A DNA stretch of 64,000 bases from Brachycybe producta (GCA_036925085.1 JAUPFP010000091.1:487972-551971), one strand, 5' to 3'. Positions 52,015-64,000 are shown, counted from the stretch's first letter. The notes: generated by a model from the letters alone, not told the origin. A program made the numbers and translations.

Positions 52015-55000
52015 ATCAATCAAAATGTTGAACATTAAGATTCGAAAGTTTTTTAATTTACTGTACATTAATAATTTCAATTTAATATTGTTTGATATTT
52101 TATTCAGATGAATTATTTTTTAAGATTTTTCTTTTCGCACAATTTTTTTTTATGAATTAAATAACTTTAAAAAAATAAAGTAGCCATTTTAATTTGTATA
52201 TTTTATATTAAACAGATGATGATAAATAAAAACTCGGCCTATTATAATTTAAAATTGTGTCTATAGGTCATAGGGCAAGAAAGAACATCTCATTCAATAG
52301 AAGCAACTATTGACCTTAACATTGAATTATATAGATTAGTTTTTTTGGGACGGGTTTTTTTTGTTCACAACGTTATAAATGCCTTTTTTTGTTCGCGTTC
52401 ATATTGACCCGAAATTCGCATTATATGTAGTGCCCTCTATAGATAATTACGTGAAACTATGCTTTTGTCTTTTATTAAGACGTTACAAAATGCAAAACTG
52501 TTTAACAGGAAGTCACACAAAATCATTTAACCACTGGTGTCTTAAAATATGTCCACCGTGAATTAATTGCAACAATAAAAATGGTTTCTTGCACACCGTC
52601 TTAAGAAATTGCTAGAGCTCAATGAAACATTCCAAAATAATAGTTTTTGGAAGTTTTTTCTTCAAAAAAAAAACTCCCCGTTTTGGACTTCGAAATAAAT
52701 AAAAGCTCTGAAAGGCAATGTTAAATCTATGGTAATGCAATACTGCAAAGGTCAGGGTGGCCATTTGCAGACAACAGCAAGATTTTCATATATAGTTGTC
52801 ATTATTTTCTGCTTTACATATTGTGGAATTTTTTTTTCAAAATTCTTTTCACAGAACTCTATAGTAAGGCCATTACCAACAAACGCTGATCTTCGGGGTT
52901 TTTTGTTTGTTTGTTACAGGAAACTCTGCAAGATTCACAGCAATATTTTCAACTCATTTCTTGCACAGAATCTTGCGAGAAAAAATAGCCATGTAGTGTG
53001 ACTGTGTGTAATCGTCACTTAATGTATTGTTCCAACGAACCGATCGAATCAACATTCGTTTGGTTACTGCCGGTTTTTTTTTCTTCATTAATTTGTATTA
53101 CATCATTGATGAATACTTTAGTTCGAGGATTTGCACGCAAATCCTGGAAAATCTGGTTTTCAATGTCAATGCCATTTGGCACGTTTTGCACATGTCAATT
53201 AATCTGTGACAAAAACAAAACATCATCAGAAGATGTGAGAATATTTTCATTTTTGGCAACATATATACATTAAATAATAAGATATATAACAGCCAAAAAA
53301 AATGGAGCAAAAAAAAATAATCAAATTAATTATTACGACATTTGTCTGTATAGCATTTTTAACTGATTGTCATTTTATAATGGGTTAATTATTGCATCAA
53401 ATCAGTAGTGTAGATATGTAACATATCCTCCTATATATACTGTATTATGATGTTTATTCTTTTTTTCTCTCAATGTTTTCATAATAAAATTGACAAAAGT
53501 TGGCAATAGAAAAATAATAAAGATAATTTAGACATAAAGAATTAAAAATTTAAAGATTTCAATTAGGCTTGATAAGAAAAAGGAAACAAACATATTTTCA
53601 TTTTTATATTTTTGAAAATATAGGCTACTTTTTATGGCAGTTTTTTTATTGGTCGATAAAAAACTTCCTAATTTTAATTTTCAATTTTCAATAAAAAATG
53701 AGTTTATTCAATATAAAATATAGGGCTTATTCAAGAAAATCTACTATATACAGTATCTATATGCATCATCCTTTACTCTTCTAGTTTCTTATAAATCGGT
53801 TCCTTCTTATGGTAACAATCTAATACAAATCTTAATTTCGTGTTTTTCTATCTTTTAGGAGCAAAAACTAAAAGAAACTGATAGTGTTTTAGAAATTAGA
53901 AGAGTATTCTCTTCTAGTTTCTAAAACACTATCAAGTTTCTCTTAATTTTTCAAATTCATATAAAAAAGCATATTTTAAAAGACATTTGATAAACACACA
54001 ACTGTATATATTTTTAAAATTTGTGTTTATTTCATGTTCATTTTGAAAGATATCAACATGAAAATACTACAGGTATAGCATTCTAGTTTTAGCACAATTT
54101 CTCTTTATTCTTTAAAAATACAAAAAATTAAAATGTTTATCGTAAATTTGATATATTTTATTTTAGCTTTTTTTTCAATTTCTCATATTATAATTTTTCT
54201 GAAAATGACTTTTAAGAACTTTTAAGTAAAGAGGGGTTTGTTATTATTAGGGTCCTTGGACCTCATATAACCATGTGCAATTCGTGTGTTACTATGTGTC
54301 CCTTTTTTTTTTCTAAGAAGGAGGAAGTGGAGGGTTTATGAGAAAATACTTTGTAAATACAAGAAAAAGGGAAGAGGGGTGGGGGGGGGATAACACCCGA
54401 GAAACTTCTTCCTTGCACGTGACGCAGCCTTGAGCAATCTTAATCCCCCTTTTTTATCCTCCTTTTTTTCAAGGAGGGTATAGAGAAGAAATTCTATTCT
54501 TACCAATCAAATGAAAGCTTAGATGTTTGATTTACCCCCACTCCCCCACCCCTCTTTTTTTCTTTCTTTCTAGTTTCTTTGAACTTTAATCTCCCAACCA
54601 ACATGACCACTCGGGCACGTGGGAAAAGGGTTATATGTACATGCATATTCTGGGGTAAGAGTGGGAGAGGGGAGGGGTGATAGGAAGAGGGGTAAGGGTT
54701 GGGAGTGAAGGGGGAGGTAAGATCATTGGTGCGTGGTTTGGTCAGCATGTGGTCAATTCTGATGACAAATGGTCAGAATGAAAAGAGAGAGAGAGAGAGA
54801 GAAAAGTGGCTAAAATTAAACTTTTTTTTTTTTCTTGAAGAAATATAGGTCATTGCTGAGGGATTGAAATAAGCAGAGTTATAATATGAGAGCAGGTGAG
54901 AAAAATATTATATTCTTAGAAATCTGATGTATCTATTTTTAGAAGAAGAAAAAAATGTGAAAGAAATGAAAAAAGGAACTTATTATTTCTTGTATTTTAA

Positions 55001-56088
55001 ATTTTATAACACATCCTGTAATCTCAATGCTATAATAAACAATAGACCCTCTACATGCACAGTAAATTATAATGCATAACTAACTGCATAAGACGATATT
55101 TATGGACCAAATTCAAGACATAAACATAATACATAAAATTCAATTCACTTTGCACATAAACTTCAACTTGAACCCTCTGAACAGGTTTCCAGTATAGAAA
55201 ACTTCAATTGTAGGCCTACTCGTGGAACAAGTTATTTTCTGTGCGCGGGGGGGGGGGGGGGGGTTCTACCTACTTATTAATGCTAAATACCTGCTCATTA
55301 ATGCTAAATTATATTAGGCTAAGTATAGGCTGAAGCCTAGGGGGCCTGGAGCTCTTGATGCCTATTAAGTGAAGGGGGTCCAAGCACCATAAAGCCTAGA
55401 TGCGCCCTTCCTGGCGTTAGTTTAAAATGGCGCTTATTTAATTTCGCACATATTCCATTTGGCGCTTATTCAACGCCACCCTCCTTTATCTCTTTCCCAT
55501 ATCATATATATACAGCATAGGACTATTATTGAATAGCACTTGTTCTCTGATATCTTAATATATCGATCTTTGAGATCGATAATATTTGTCTCTTATTTTT
55601 TTCTTTTCAAACGTAATAAATTATTAATAATATCAAACATTATTATTATTATATTTATTCTTGTCGATATTTTTATTCGTTTAACCTTAAGACAAATTAA
55701 AAATGTATAATTCTGTAATTAATTGCGCTTATTAAATGGAGAGGGTTGTCTTTTCTTTTGTCGTAATCGTGATGTAAAATTATTGACCACCTTTTTTGTC
55801 TCTATATATCACTTTCTTGACTATTTAATTAATTAATTAATTATATATACGTGAAATTAAGGGGAGGGGGAGTTATATGTGTAACTGTGTTTATAATTTG
55901 ATGGCCTTTATAGTCTTCTGTATATAAGGCTACCTACATAACAAGTTAATTATTAGTTTGTGTGGTCATCTTACTTGATTGTTGACCACTAAATTACAGA
56001 GGGGAAACTTTCTTCCATCTCCCTCATATTTTTATAAAATTTACATGTATAACATGTGTTATTTTTCACATAGGCATCTTTCTTTAGG

Positions 56089-56151
<63 letters not shown>

Positions 56152-56776
56152 GCCTACATTATGACTGCAAACATTAACAGAAAACACGAAAACTATACAA
56201 ATCAAAATTAATGCATAATATTTAAAATACGTTTAATTTTTATGGTCCCGTAACTAGCACCTAATTTTTGTGGCGTAAATTAAGATGAGGCTAGAAATCT
56301 CCGAGATTAAACTTTCCTATACTGATGACTTGAGTAATGCAACCATAAAAAGGTGTTTTACAGTCAAAGAGGCTAAAGGTCAAACTAATATTTAAAATTA
56401 TTATTATTACTCAGAATAAACTGTAGCCTCTAACCAGGTATTTTGACTGAAAAACGTATTTTTATGATTACCTTACTGATCTGTCTAATTTTTTTTTATT
56501 GGTTGACATAAAGAATAACATTTTTCATTTCTTATTTTTTTTTTTACAGAAAATTAAAACAAAAATCTTACAAAATGAAGCAAATTTTTAGCAAATTAAA
56601 AAAATAACCCTTATCGGAATTAATGTGGGACATGCATATTTCCTATAATCAAAAATTCATATAGATCTAATCGAACTTTCATTAAGAAAGTGGAGAAACT
56701 TAAGAAAAAACCAATTGCAAAGAAAAATTTTTTTATTTCCGTAAGTAAAAAAAATGGTTCCCGATAGTCGACGTTC
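52015..56776. other. Gene-poor AT-rich region
   Basis: No exon was recognised. 53775-54110 holds a copy of the GAAACTAGAAG dispersed family (arms TCTTCTAGTTTCTAAAACAC mirrored). 55247-55262 is a G run. 55418-55483 has a GCCAAA-type unit (GGCGCTTATTCAACGCC). 56091-56146 is a (TA)n tract. Confidence 0.4.
56091..56146. repeat. (TA)n microsatellite
   Basis: About 28 uninterrupted TA units flanked by GGCCTA and TTAGGCC. Confidence 0.9.
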
Positions 56777-56784
56777 TCTTGTAC

Positions 56785-56991
56785 ACAGGCAATTAGAAAA
56801 CGGGATGAACAGACGTTGGCTCCGCCCTTTTTATGACGAACGGCAACTTCTAATTGGTTTGTTGTGTGGTTCAACGTTGAAAAGGGCGGAGCATGTGACG
56901 TCAGACTACATAACCAAACAATTAGAAGTTACCGTTTGTCATAAAAAGGGCGGAGCCAACTTCTGTTCATCCCGTTTTCTAATTGCCTCTC
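56785..56991. mobile_element. ACAGGCAATT-family MITE (207 bp)
   Basis: Exactly the length of the copy at 10548. Flanked by TCTTGTAC (56777-56784) and TCCTGTAC (56992-56999). ACAGGCAATTAGAAAACGGG is mirrored at the right. Confidence 0.9.
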
Positions 56992-57401
56992 TCCTGTACA
57001 CTTATGGAGAAGAACATTTCCTCACTTTTGTCCTCCTATAAAGTATTAATCTATTCAATATCCGCATCTTTCCTCATCCACAGACGGTTGACCACTTTCC
57101 ACTTCATTGTCAACATTCGCATAAAATTAATGATTTTTATATTTGCTGCTAATTATTTCACTGTTTTCACACTTATAACCTCACAAACAAATTAAAAATG
57201 TCAATTGTTTGTAATAAGTAGAAATTTATGTGAAATAGAAATATGGTTTAGAAAATAGATCTTGAATGTTACAATATATATAATTTACAATAACAAGTAA
57301 ATTATAAAATATTTAAGGAACTAAATTTGTTTACAGTATAGATAGAGTAATTATTGTATATGTTGTCATTTTGGGCTTCCCTTTTGAAAGAAGGTCCTGC
57401 T

Positions 57402-57566
57402 CCTTTTTATGACGAACGGCAACTTCTAATTGGTTGGTTATGTAGTCTGACGTCACATGCTCCGCCCTTTTCAACGTCGAATCACACAACAAACCAATTC
57501 GAAGTTGCCGGTCGTTATAAAAAGGGCGGAACCAACTTCTATTTGTCCCGATTTCTAATTGCCTGT
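57402..57566. mobile_element. ACAGGCAATT-family MITE, left end deleted
   Basis: The right side is complete (CCGATTTCTAATTGCCTGT) but the left starts inside the palindrome at CTTTTTATGACGAACGG. CCTGCT on both sides (57396-57401 and 57567-57572) suggests loss of the left end after insertion. Confidence 0.75.
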
Positions 57567-57659
57567 CCTGCTGCATGGTCTGGAGGACCCTGGGCCAGTG
57601 AAACCAAGCGACTGATTAAGCACCAAATTGAACAAAGGCCAAAAAAATTTGACAGTAAA

Positions 57660-57958
57660 ACCTTGTACACACATGAGTTAAATGAATTCAAATTAAATGG
57701 GTTTAGGTGAATTATACGGAATCCTGTTAAGGACATGAACCAAATAAAAATTGACTTTATTATTAATATTTTAAATTGAAATACTAAATCATTATTTTAA
57801 TGTCAATAGTTTATTATATTTAAGTATTAACTCAATATTTTCAGATTATTAACTGAATAAATTGAATTCGACATATTGTTTGTTTGCCATTCACAGGGCT
57901 CTGTAGAACACGTTTATTATTTAAATGCATCTAAATTATCAGGTGTGTACTAGGTATA
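57660..57958. mobile_element. TACCTTGTACACAC repeat (copy d), uninterrupted (~300 bp)
   Basis: ACCTTGTACACACATGAGTT to CAGGTGTGTACTAGGTATA. The Helitron position reads CTCAATATTTTCAG, an empty site. Confidence 0.8.
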
Positions 57959-58024
57959 AGACCTGCATTATGTACTACAAAAAATATTTGACAAAGATTT
58001 TTTTATCAAATATTTTATATGATT

Positions 58025-58352
58025 TTTTAAGAATGCAAGTGTAGCCAGTAGATCATTTATTTTGTCCATGTAACGTTAGGTGGCGCCACTAGCTCTCCTC
58101 TCATAGAAATGTACTGGAGACACTCTTCAAGACTCACTTTCCTTTTTTTTCACGTGGCAAACTTTTAATTGTTTTGCTATTTCTACACGTGCTCTCTTCA
58201 CTTATATGTCATCTGGATTAAGTTTGTCTACGTGCTGATAATTAAGGTTGTTTTGGACGCTTTTTAGAGCTAAAAGGCCTGCATTCTACTTCAACTAATT
58301 GGCGACGAGTGTAGTTGGAGGCGCCATCTACCTTGCATTTACACAAGTATTT
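58025..58352 (-). repeat. Dispersed repeat with CACGTG boxes (second copy)
   Basis: The reverse match of 26705-27050. CACGTG is kept at 58151 and 58186, and the third is mutated to TACGTG (58229). It ends a few bases before the solo LTR. Confidence 0.65.
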
Positions 58353-58362
58353 TTCTATGGAG

Positions 58363-59138
58363 TGTAACGTCCCACCTGGACCGTTACAATACCCGGTAAA
58401 TTAGAACAAACAAACTTACCGTCACCGGCTCCACAACGGGGACGGGATCGTACCCGTAGCCGCCTCCGCACGGTGATCCTCGGGATGTGTCGGCTCCTTG
58501 GAGCCAACCACGATGGACACGACGAAAAACCACGCCGCCACGCCGAGAATATCGTGGTGAAACCGGCGTTTCACCACGAGCTGACACGAGCACCGGCCGA
58601 AACAAGTCGGTAAAAGACGGTGGAGTTTCCCCACCCGGAGTTCCCACCCCCTCGTGGTACTCCCCAATAAATGGACACGACACAAGGTAAGTGATGAAAA
58701 AGTGTTTAATTACACTTACGATGATAAGGTGGCGATAAAAATAATGGCAGAAATATTTACAGAACTGGCTGGAAGATTTCTCCAGCCAGGCACTATACAA
58801 AACTCAGGCCAACAGGCGAAAAAGGCACAAAAGAAGGATGATTATCCGGACAGTGGAGGTCTTCCTGCCCTCCACCCACAGGTCAGATCCAGTCACTTGC
58901 TCACAACCAACTGCGCAGATCTTGTGGCTGACCAGGCCACAGGAAACCTCCAGGCAACTCCACCTCGAGGGGACAGAGGTCACATCTGACCTCTCACCCA
59001 TTGACTTCATGGTGAGAGGCCTGCTGGCACCAAAATGGCGTCCGTCCCAACAGCCTACTGTAGCTGTCAGGCAGACCACCATAGGGAATTTATCTGCTCT
59101 ATCAAAAATTTAAAAATAGAGCAGACCAGGTTGCCACA
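58363..59138 (+). mobile_element. Solo LTR (776 bp)
   Basis: Starts TGTAACGTCCCACCTGG, ends GGTTGCCACA (TG...CA) and is flanked by GGAG on both sides (58359-58362 and 59139-59142), a 4-bp duplication as Gypsy-type integrases make. AATAAA at 58666 would be the polyadenylation signal. The last 40 bases form a hairpin (CTGCTCTAT/ATAGAGCAG). No internal retrotransposon sequence follows, so the element recombined out. Open frames across it are not genes. Confidence 0.85.
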
Positions 59139-59188
59139 GGAGCCCTCTTAAGAGAAGTTTCTTTTAAGAATCTCAAACAGACATATTA

Positions 59189-59454
59189 AGGCTAGTACAC
59201 ACCAGGATTCTTTGTTGCGATACATTGTTGAAATGGTTTCAGGGCTGAATCGCGTCAGCTCAGATTCATGTTTCTTGACTCCCATCGAAATGGGAATTTT
59301 TGAAACAGTGTTGCGAGTCTGAATCACATCAGTTGCGATCCTGCCGGGACGTGCCCCGCAACATTGTATAGGAGCAACCCCGCAACATTGTATCGGAGCA
59401 ACTCCGCAACAATGTATCGCAACGAAGAATCCTGGTGTGTATATACTATAGCCA
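59189..59454. mobile_element. MITE with GGCTAGTACACACCAGG ends, Harbinger-like
   Basis: AGGCTAGTACACACCAGGAT is mirrored by ATCCTGGTGTGTATATACTATAGCC, and TTA flanks both ends (59186-59188, 59455-59457). A ~25-bp unit with GCAACATTGTATCGGAGCAAC repeats near the right end. Confidence 0.7.
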
Positions 59455-59655
59455 TTACACTGTATTAAAAGTATTTTAGTCATAGTCAGTATTGAGAAAT
59501 CAATACTTTTGTTGAGGAGACATTCCAGGTGCACTTGTTTTCCGCCATCTTGCTTTCAGACTTTTTCAGACTATCAAAATCTTTGATTTTAATTATACGT
59601 TTTATAAAAGATTTTTTATAAAAAAAATATGTTATAAAAGATGACGTATTACACC

Positions 59656-59926
59656 GCTACGGAGCCCTGTAAGGAACATGTGAGATTTTTTTTTTAAATC
59701 TCGACATTTTTATTTTTTCCAGAATCTCGACATTTCGACTTTAATTTCGAAATTTCGACTTTAATCTCGACATTTTGACTTTAATCTTGAAATTTCGACT
59801 TCAGTCTCGAAATTTCGATTTTCTTTTCCCAGAATCTCGACATTTTGACTTTAATCTCGAAATACGGAGATTAAAATCGAAATGTTTTAAAAAAAAATCT
59901 CGCCTGTCCTTTACAGGGCTCTGTAC
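59656..59926. mobile_element. Foldback element with inverted TCTCGAAATTTCGACTTTAA units
   Basis: The ends GCTACGGAGCCCTGTAAGGA and TCCTTTACAGGGCTCTGTAC resemble those of 27177 and 20313. The interior is tandem ~20-bp units (TCTCGACATTTTGACTTTAA) and an inverse at the right. Confidence 0.7.
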
Positions 59927-59999
59927 ACCCGCCACATTTCTCATCAAATATTTTTTTTATCAAAGATCTTTTATAATCTAATAATGCATAATGCCAAAT

Positions 60000-60058
60000 T
60001 TTTGGCTTTTGTTTTCAGTTTGGCATTTGTTCAATTTGGCGCTTATTCAGTGGCCACC
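60000..60058. repeat. Fragment of the GCCAAA element (right end)
   Basis: GCCAAATTTTTGGC, then CAGTTTGGCATTTGTTC and TTTGGCGCTTATTCAG, the right arm of the GCCAAA family without the rest. A left-type fragment is at 57607-57650. Confidence 0.6.
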
Positions 60059-60239
60059 AGTAAAAACCCAGTGTAGTTACGGCCCTGAGGCTGTCAAACA
60101 AATAGCGGCGTTGTGGTACAAAAAACGGTTCAATATTAATTTTATAAACAACTTTTAGGTGTGATCCCTTCTTAATAGTAAAGTAATAGTCTATAAGATC
60201 CCTTCTTTCTCTCATATTCTTTTATAGAATACAGTAGAG

Positions 60240-60745
60240 CAGCGATCGCCAACCTTTCAGAAATCACGGACCACTAAATTCAAAATTTTAAATCCCGCGG
60301 ACCACTAATATGAATTTTTTTTTTTTGAAAAAGATAAATACGTTTGTCAAATAATGATCAGAGAACTTCCATTTTATTAATAGAAAATCTTTAAAGGTTG
60401 TTTAATTGTAACTTAATTATTAAAGTTAGTTTAATTATTAGAAAAATAATTGAAGCTTAGGGGAGAAGCGTGTGGTGAGGTTAACTGAACAGAAATGTAG
60501 CTCACGCGTGCCGCCTTATTTTACGAGAACTGTACTAGACTCTAAATACATTTGTGAATTTAGTACAATAGAAAGGCGAAAATTGTCATTCAAAATAGAA
60601 GAATTTATTAAGAATATATATTTTTTTGGTTTTATTATTAATAAAACAAAAAAAAAATGCAAATATTGTCCAAATTTTTTTGAGGACCAATAAAAATTTC
60701 TCGCGGACTACCAGTGGTCCACGGACCACCGGTTCGCGACCGCTG
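60240..60745. mobile_element. hAT MITE, CAGCGGTCGCCAACC family (506 bp)
   Basis: CAGCGATCGCCAACCTTTC to GGTTCGCGACCGCTG. Instead of an 8-bp duplication, about 20 bases (TTATAGAATACAGTAGAG with small changes) are repeated on both sides. Confidence 0.8.
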
Positions 60746-60751
60746 TCTTAT

Positions 60752-61345
60752 AGAATACAGTAGAGCGTCAATTATCGGGGCGACTGAATAAGCGCCAAAT
60801 TGAACAAACGCCAAACTGAATAAGCGTCAAATGGAACAAACGCCAAACTGAATAACCGCCAAATTTTTGGCTTTTATTCAGTTTGGCGTTTTTTCCATTT
60901 GGCGCTTATTCAGTTTGGCGTTTCTTCCATTTGGCGCTTATTCAGTTTGGCGTTTGTTCCATTTGGCGTTTATTCAGTTTGGCGGTTATTCAGTTTTTTT
61001 GTAAATTCTGATGGTCCAAATATTGTGAGCTTTTATAGACGTCAGACTGTGCAGATTTACAAACAGAACATGCTAACCTAACCTAACCAAACCTAACCTA
61101 ACCTAACCTAAAATAACCAAACCTAACCTAACCTAACCTAACAATTTGTTTATCACATTTTAGCGGTTATTCAGTTTGGCGTTTGTTCCATTTGGCGCTT
61201 ATTCAGTTTGGCGTGTGTTCCATTTGGCGTTTATTCAGTTTGGCGTTAGTTCAGATTGGCGTTTGTTCAATTTGGCGCTTGATCCGCGCCACCGAAAATA
61301 ATCTGCTTTTTCTTACTTTTCCGATAATCGACGTTCTATACTGTA
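60752..61345. mobile_element. Probable mariner/pogo-like MITE hosting a GCCAAA element
   Basis: TACAGTAGAGCGTCAATTATC at the left is mirrored by GATAATCGACGTTCTATACTGTA at the right, of the kind found at Tc1/mariner-group ends with TA targets. Nearly the whole interior is the GCCAAA foldback. Confidence 0.55.
60777..61293. mobile_element. GCCAAA/TTAGG foldback element (517 bp), copy 3, reverse orientation
   Basis: GGGGCGACTGAATAAGCGCC to GCGCTTGATCCGCGCCACC. Two arms of 32-bp units flank the core (61000-61070) and a (CCTAA)n array at 61073-61140. Flanks show no clean 8-bp duplication. Confidence 0.8.
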
Positions 61346-61731
61346 ATCGAAATTACACAATGTCTAAATTGATGTGTCCATCATTGGACAAACATATAAC
61401 GAGATGAAAAGATGCATTTTTTTTGTCTTTCTTCTTCTCTCAATTTTATATTTGCTTTCCTACATAATAATAAAATTGGATCCATATACATGTATATATA
61501 CATTATATTGTAGAGAGATGACATTCTAATGATAGACTTAACTGAAAAACACTATAGTATTATCATTTTGAATGATAATGTAGACCTAGATAGCTGTTTC
61601 TGTGTCTTTTGTGTGGACCTATTGATGTTTAGATAACTTTTCAATTTCAACAATGTAAATGAAATAATGAATTCGGAACTTAGCGTGTTATATTAGAAAA
61701 GGCCAAATGACAAAAAAGCCGTCTTTTTCTG

Positions 61732-61732
<1 letters not shown>

Positions 61733-61776
<44 letters not shown>

Positions 61777-61843
61777 GTTGTTGTTGTTATTATTATTATT
61801 ATCATTATTATTATTATTATTATTATTATTTTTAGTATTATTA

Positions 61844-61894
<51 letters not shown>
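61733..61894. repeat. (ATT)n microsatellite, ~160 bp
   Basis: About 54 ATT units with a few GTT, ATC and TTT changes. The poly-Asn and poly-Leu frames on the two strands are repeat readings. Confidence 0.95.
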
Positions 61895-61895
<1 letters not shown>

Positions 61896-62265
61896 GACTG
61901 TATAGTCTAAAGATTATATCTTTTATAATATGCTGGCCGCACACAAAACGTGTAGGCCTATTTACTGTAGATACAGCCGGAGCTGGTAATCAATTATCAA
62001 TATTATAAGTTCTCTTGTAAGTTACAGTTACTAACTGAAAAATGAATGTGATGATCCTATCTATTTATTCTCTCTCTTCTTTTTTTTTTTTGGACATGTT
62101 ACATCTTCTTTCGTAACACCTCCCTAATATTTGCAACAATTCATTATACACTTACTACAAATAACACACACACGCACGCACAAACGAACGCACACGGGTA
62201 CACACGCCCCAAAGAAACACACTCAAAGACAGGATGTGTACTATAAAAAGCATTATAAGACAGTG

Positions 62266-62398
62266 GAGCTGAGTAAACTCTAAATGGAACAAGCGCCAAG
62301 TTGAACAAATATCAAACTGAATAAGCGCCAAATGGTACAAACGCCAAACTGAATAAGCGCCAAATGGTACAAACGCCAAACTGAATAAGCGCCAAATG
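62266..62398. repeat. GCCAAA 32-bp units, one arm only
   Basis: Four units of GCCAAATGGTACAAAC/GCCAAACTGAATAAGC without a core or TTAGG array. An AC-rich run (62160-62220) lies just before. Confidence 0.7.
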
Positions 62399-62422
62399 AA
62401 AAGAATATATGTTGATGTTATG

Positions 62423-63691
62423 CAGTGGCGGATTTAGGGTATTGGGCGTGAGGAGGAGGGGGGAGGAGGGGGGGTTATTTCTAAAAGAAGAGGGCGCCAT
62501 TACAAAATTTTTATTTTTATTTCAAATGTGTTAATAAGAAGTGCCCCTAAAAAGGCACTAGTGTTTTACAAATGAAAAACACTGTCAAACTTAAATTAAA
62601 GTAACACAAATTTTTTTCTCTCTCAATTTTGATAATTAAAAAAAAATTGAAATTCTAAACCAAATTGGCGCCAAAAATGCTGTATAGGGCGTGGGGGGCC
62701 GTTCCCTCCCCCCCCCCCCCCATTTCTGTGGTCTCCATATTTAAGAAGAAATTTTCAAAACGATGTACGTCTATGAAGTACGCCTTTGGGTGGAGCAGTC
62801 ACCCCTTTCTAAATTATTTTGTAGCATAAAATAATAGGTTTTAATTTACGAATGCACTCATTGGCGCGAAATCGATATTTTTGTATTTTAGCAGACGACA
62901 AAGTTAATAGTTGTAATATATGTCACTAGATGGCACAACTGGCTTGCGACGGTCGCTTCATTTTCAATGCCAAGTATCTTATAAATTACATTTATTGAGG
63001 TAGCGAAACTCCACGTTAGAGAAAAACGTCGTGGGAGAGTGAACTTATATCAAAGTGCTTCTTGAAGCTCTTTGCTTATATTGTATAGCCTCTCTACAAG
63101 GTTCTTTTATTTCGCTTATTTATCCCTTAGACCTTGTATAGGGGTCATGGTCTTAAGACTCACCTTTATAAAGATAACTTGTATGAATCGGGCCGGATTT
63201 AGACTTGTTGTGGCCCTAAGCTATAAAATTTAAGAGGCCCTTTCCCCTCCACCAAAAAAATATCACACAATTTTTTTTAACATTTTAATTCCTTAACATT
63301 TGTGTAGTGGCGTGCCAGTGAAATATTTCATTTCATTGAAATATTTCACAGGTCTCTGAAATTGAAATATTTCAAAAAGTGATAATTTATTTGGAAAACT
63401 TGTATTCAACTACCAAAACCAAAAAAATATAATTGATTCATAAGAGTATTTTAAGCTTGTTTGCAATCAAAAACATGTCATAACCCTCAAGTGAACCCTC
63501 AAATTCCATTTTAATGGAATAGGTGATGTCGTATATGATGCTACATCTGATTCTAAAGATGACCTTTCTAACTCTGAACACTTTGATGATTAAACTTTTT
63601 GTTCATTTGTATCTTAACTTTGTAAGACTGTGTTAAAAATAGAAAAATATTTTTTGATGAAGTGAGGCCCCTTGTATTGTGAGGCCCTAAG
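62423..63691. other. Degraded transposon ends, no gene
   Basis: CAGTGGCGGATTTAGG at 62423 and GGGCCGGATTTAGAC at 63188 look like hAT ends related to the family at 4950, without identifiable partners. The remainder is AT-rich; C runs near 62702-62720. Confidence 0.4.
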
Positions 63692-64000
63692 CAGGGGCGG
63701 ATTTACCAATAGGCAGAGTAGGCAGCTGCCTAGGGCGGCAAATTTTTGGGGGCTGCTAATTGTAAAATTTTTTTTTGGAAATTCGTTTTGAATGCAAAAA
63801 AAAGTATTGTAAAACAATAAACTGCCTAATATAACTTGGTTGGCAAGAGTAATTGATGTAACAAGAGCCAGAATGACCACTTCCGACAAAACAGTTGACA
63901 TTACCATTGTTAAAAGCATACAAAAGTAACTTTATTACTAAAGTATAGGCCATGGGTTTTCAGTTGCTGCCTAGGGGCGGCAAAATGGTAAATCCTCCAC
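63692..64000 (-). mobile_element. hAT-like MITE, GGCGGATTTACC family (runs off the window)
   Basis: CAGGGGCGGATTTACCAATA at the left, the inverse of the right end of the 4950 copy. It matches that copy through TTGCCGCCCC and GGTAAATCC and is cut by the window end within the last bases. Confidence 0.8.

Noticed and set aside
58384..59113. Several GC-rich frames at 58.4-59.1 kb
   Set aside because: They lie wholly in a solo LTR with terminal TG/CA and a GGAG duplication.
61693..62008. Poly-Asn / poly-Leu frames
   Set aside because: An ATT microsatellite read on both strands.
1..64000. CRISPR arrays, bacterial operons, tRNA or rRNA genes
   Set aside because: The direct repeats are transposon minisatellites. 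No tRNA box pair or rRNA core was recognised by eye; a tRNA scan would be decisive.

Overview
The window is animal nuclear DNA: AT-rich, with spliced genes (GT-AG introns, AATAAA signals) and a very high load of non-autonomous transposons. Three repeat copies carry arrays of the pentamer TTAGG, which is the arthropod telomere unit, so an arthropod is my best guess for the host. That is an inference, not a proof.

Seven real genes or gene parts can be read by joining open exons across splice sites. (1) The left edge holds internal exons of an OTUD6B-like deubiquitinase on the minus strand. (2) A two-exon minus-strand gene at 6693-7483 encodes a 199-residue two-pass membrane protein that I cannot name. 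(3) BRCC3/BRCC36, the K63-specific JAMM deubiquitinase, is complete in seven minus-strand exons (11264-14775, 267 residues). (4) GOLGA5/golgin-84 is complete in seven plus-strand exons (15713-19556, 686 residues), head-to-head with BRCC3. (5) A 90-residue Arg-rich plus-strand gene (20997-22588) faces (6) a four-exon Myb/SANT-like gene on the minus strand (22745-24584, 275 residues), with overlapping 3' ends. (7) MRPS12, mitochondrial ribosomal protein S12, starts at 25905 and ends at 32700, with a 6.1 kb intron full of mobile elements. A large gene-poor stretch follows, and then a CES-2/giant/HLF-like bZIP factor has its 584-residue CDS in one exon (50222-51976) behind a long leader with four upstream ORFs.

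The rest is mostly repeats. A decayed I/Nimb-like LINE (546-4221) abuts the 3' part of an LTR, and a complete solo LTR of the same family lies at 58363-59138. Several families have 8-bp target duplications typical of hAT transposons: the ACAGGCAATT family, the CAGCGGTCGCC family, the GGCGGATTTACC family, and foldback elements. Non-autonomous Helitrons (5' TC, 3' hairpin plus CTAG, inserted between A and T) occur six times, twice in tandem and twice nested in the same ~300-bp repeat whose empty copies are also present.

The most unusual content is a set of foldback elements whose long arms are inverted minisatellites. One family combines a 32-bp minisatellite, a TTAGG array and a conserved core, and two of its three full copies have perfect 8-bp target duplications. 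Between 34.5 and 48.2 kb and between 52 and 56.7 kb I see no gene.
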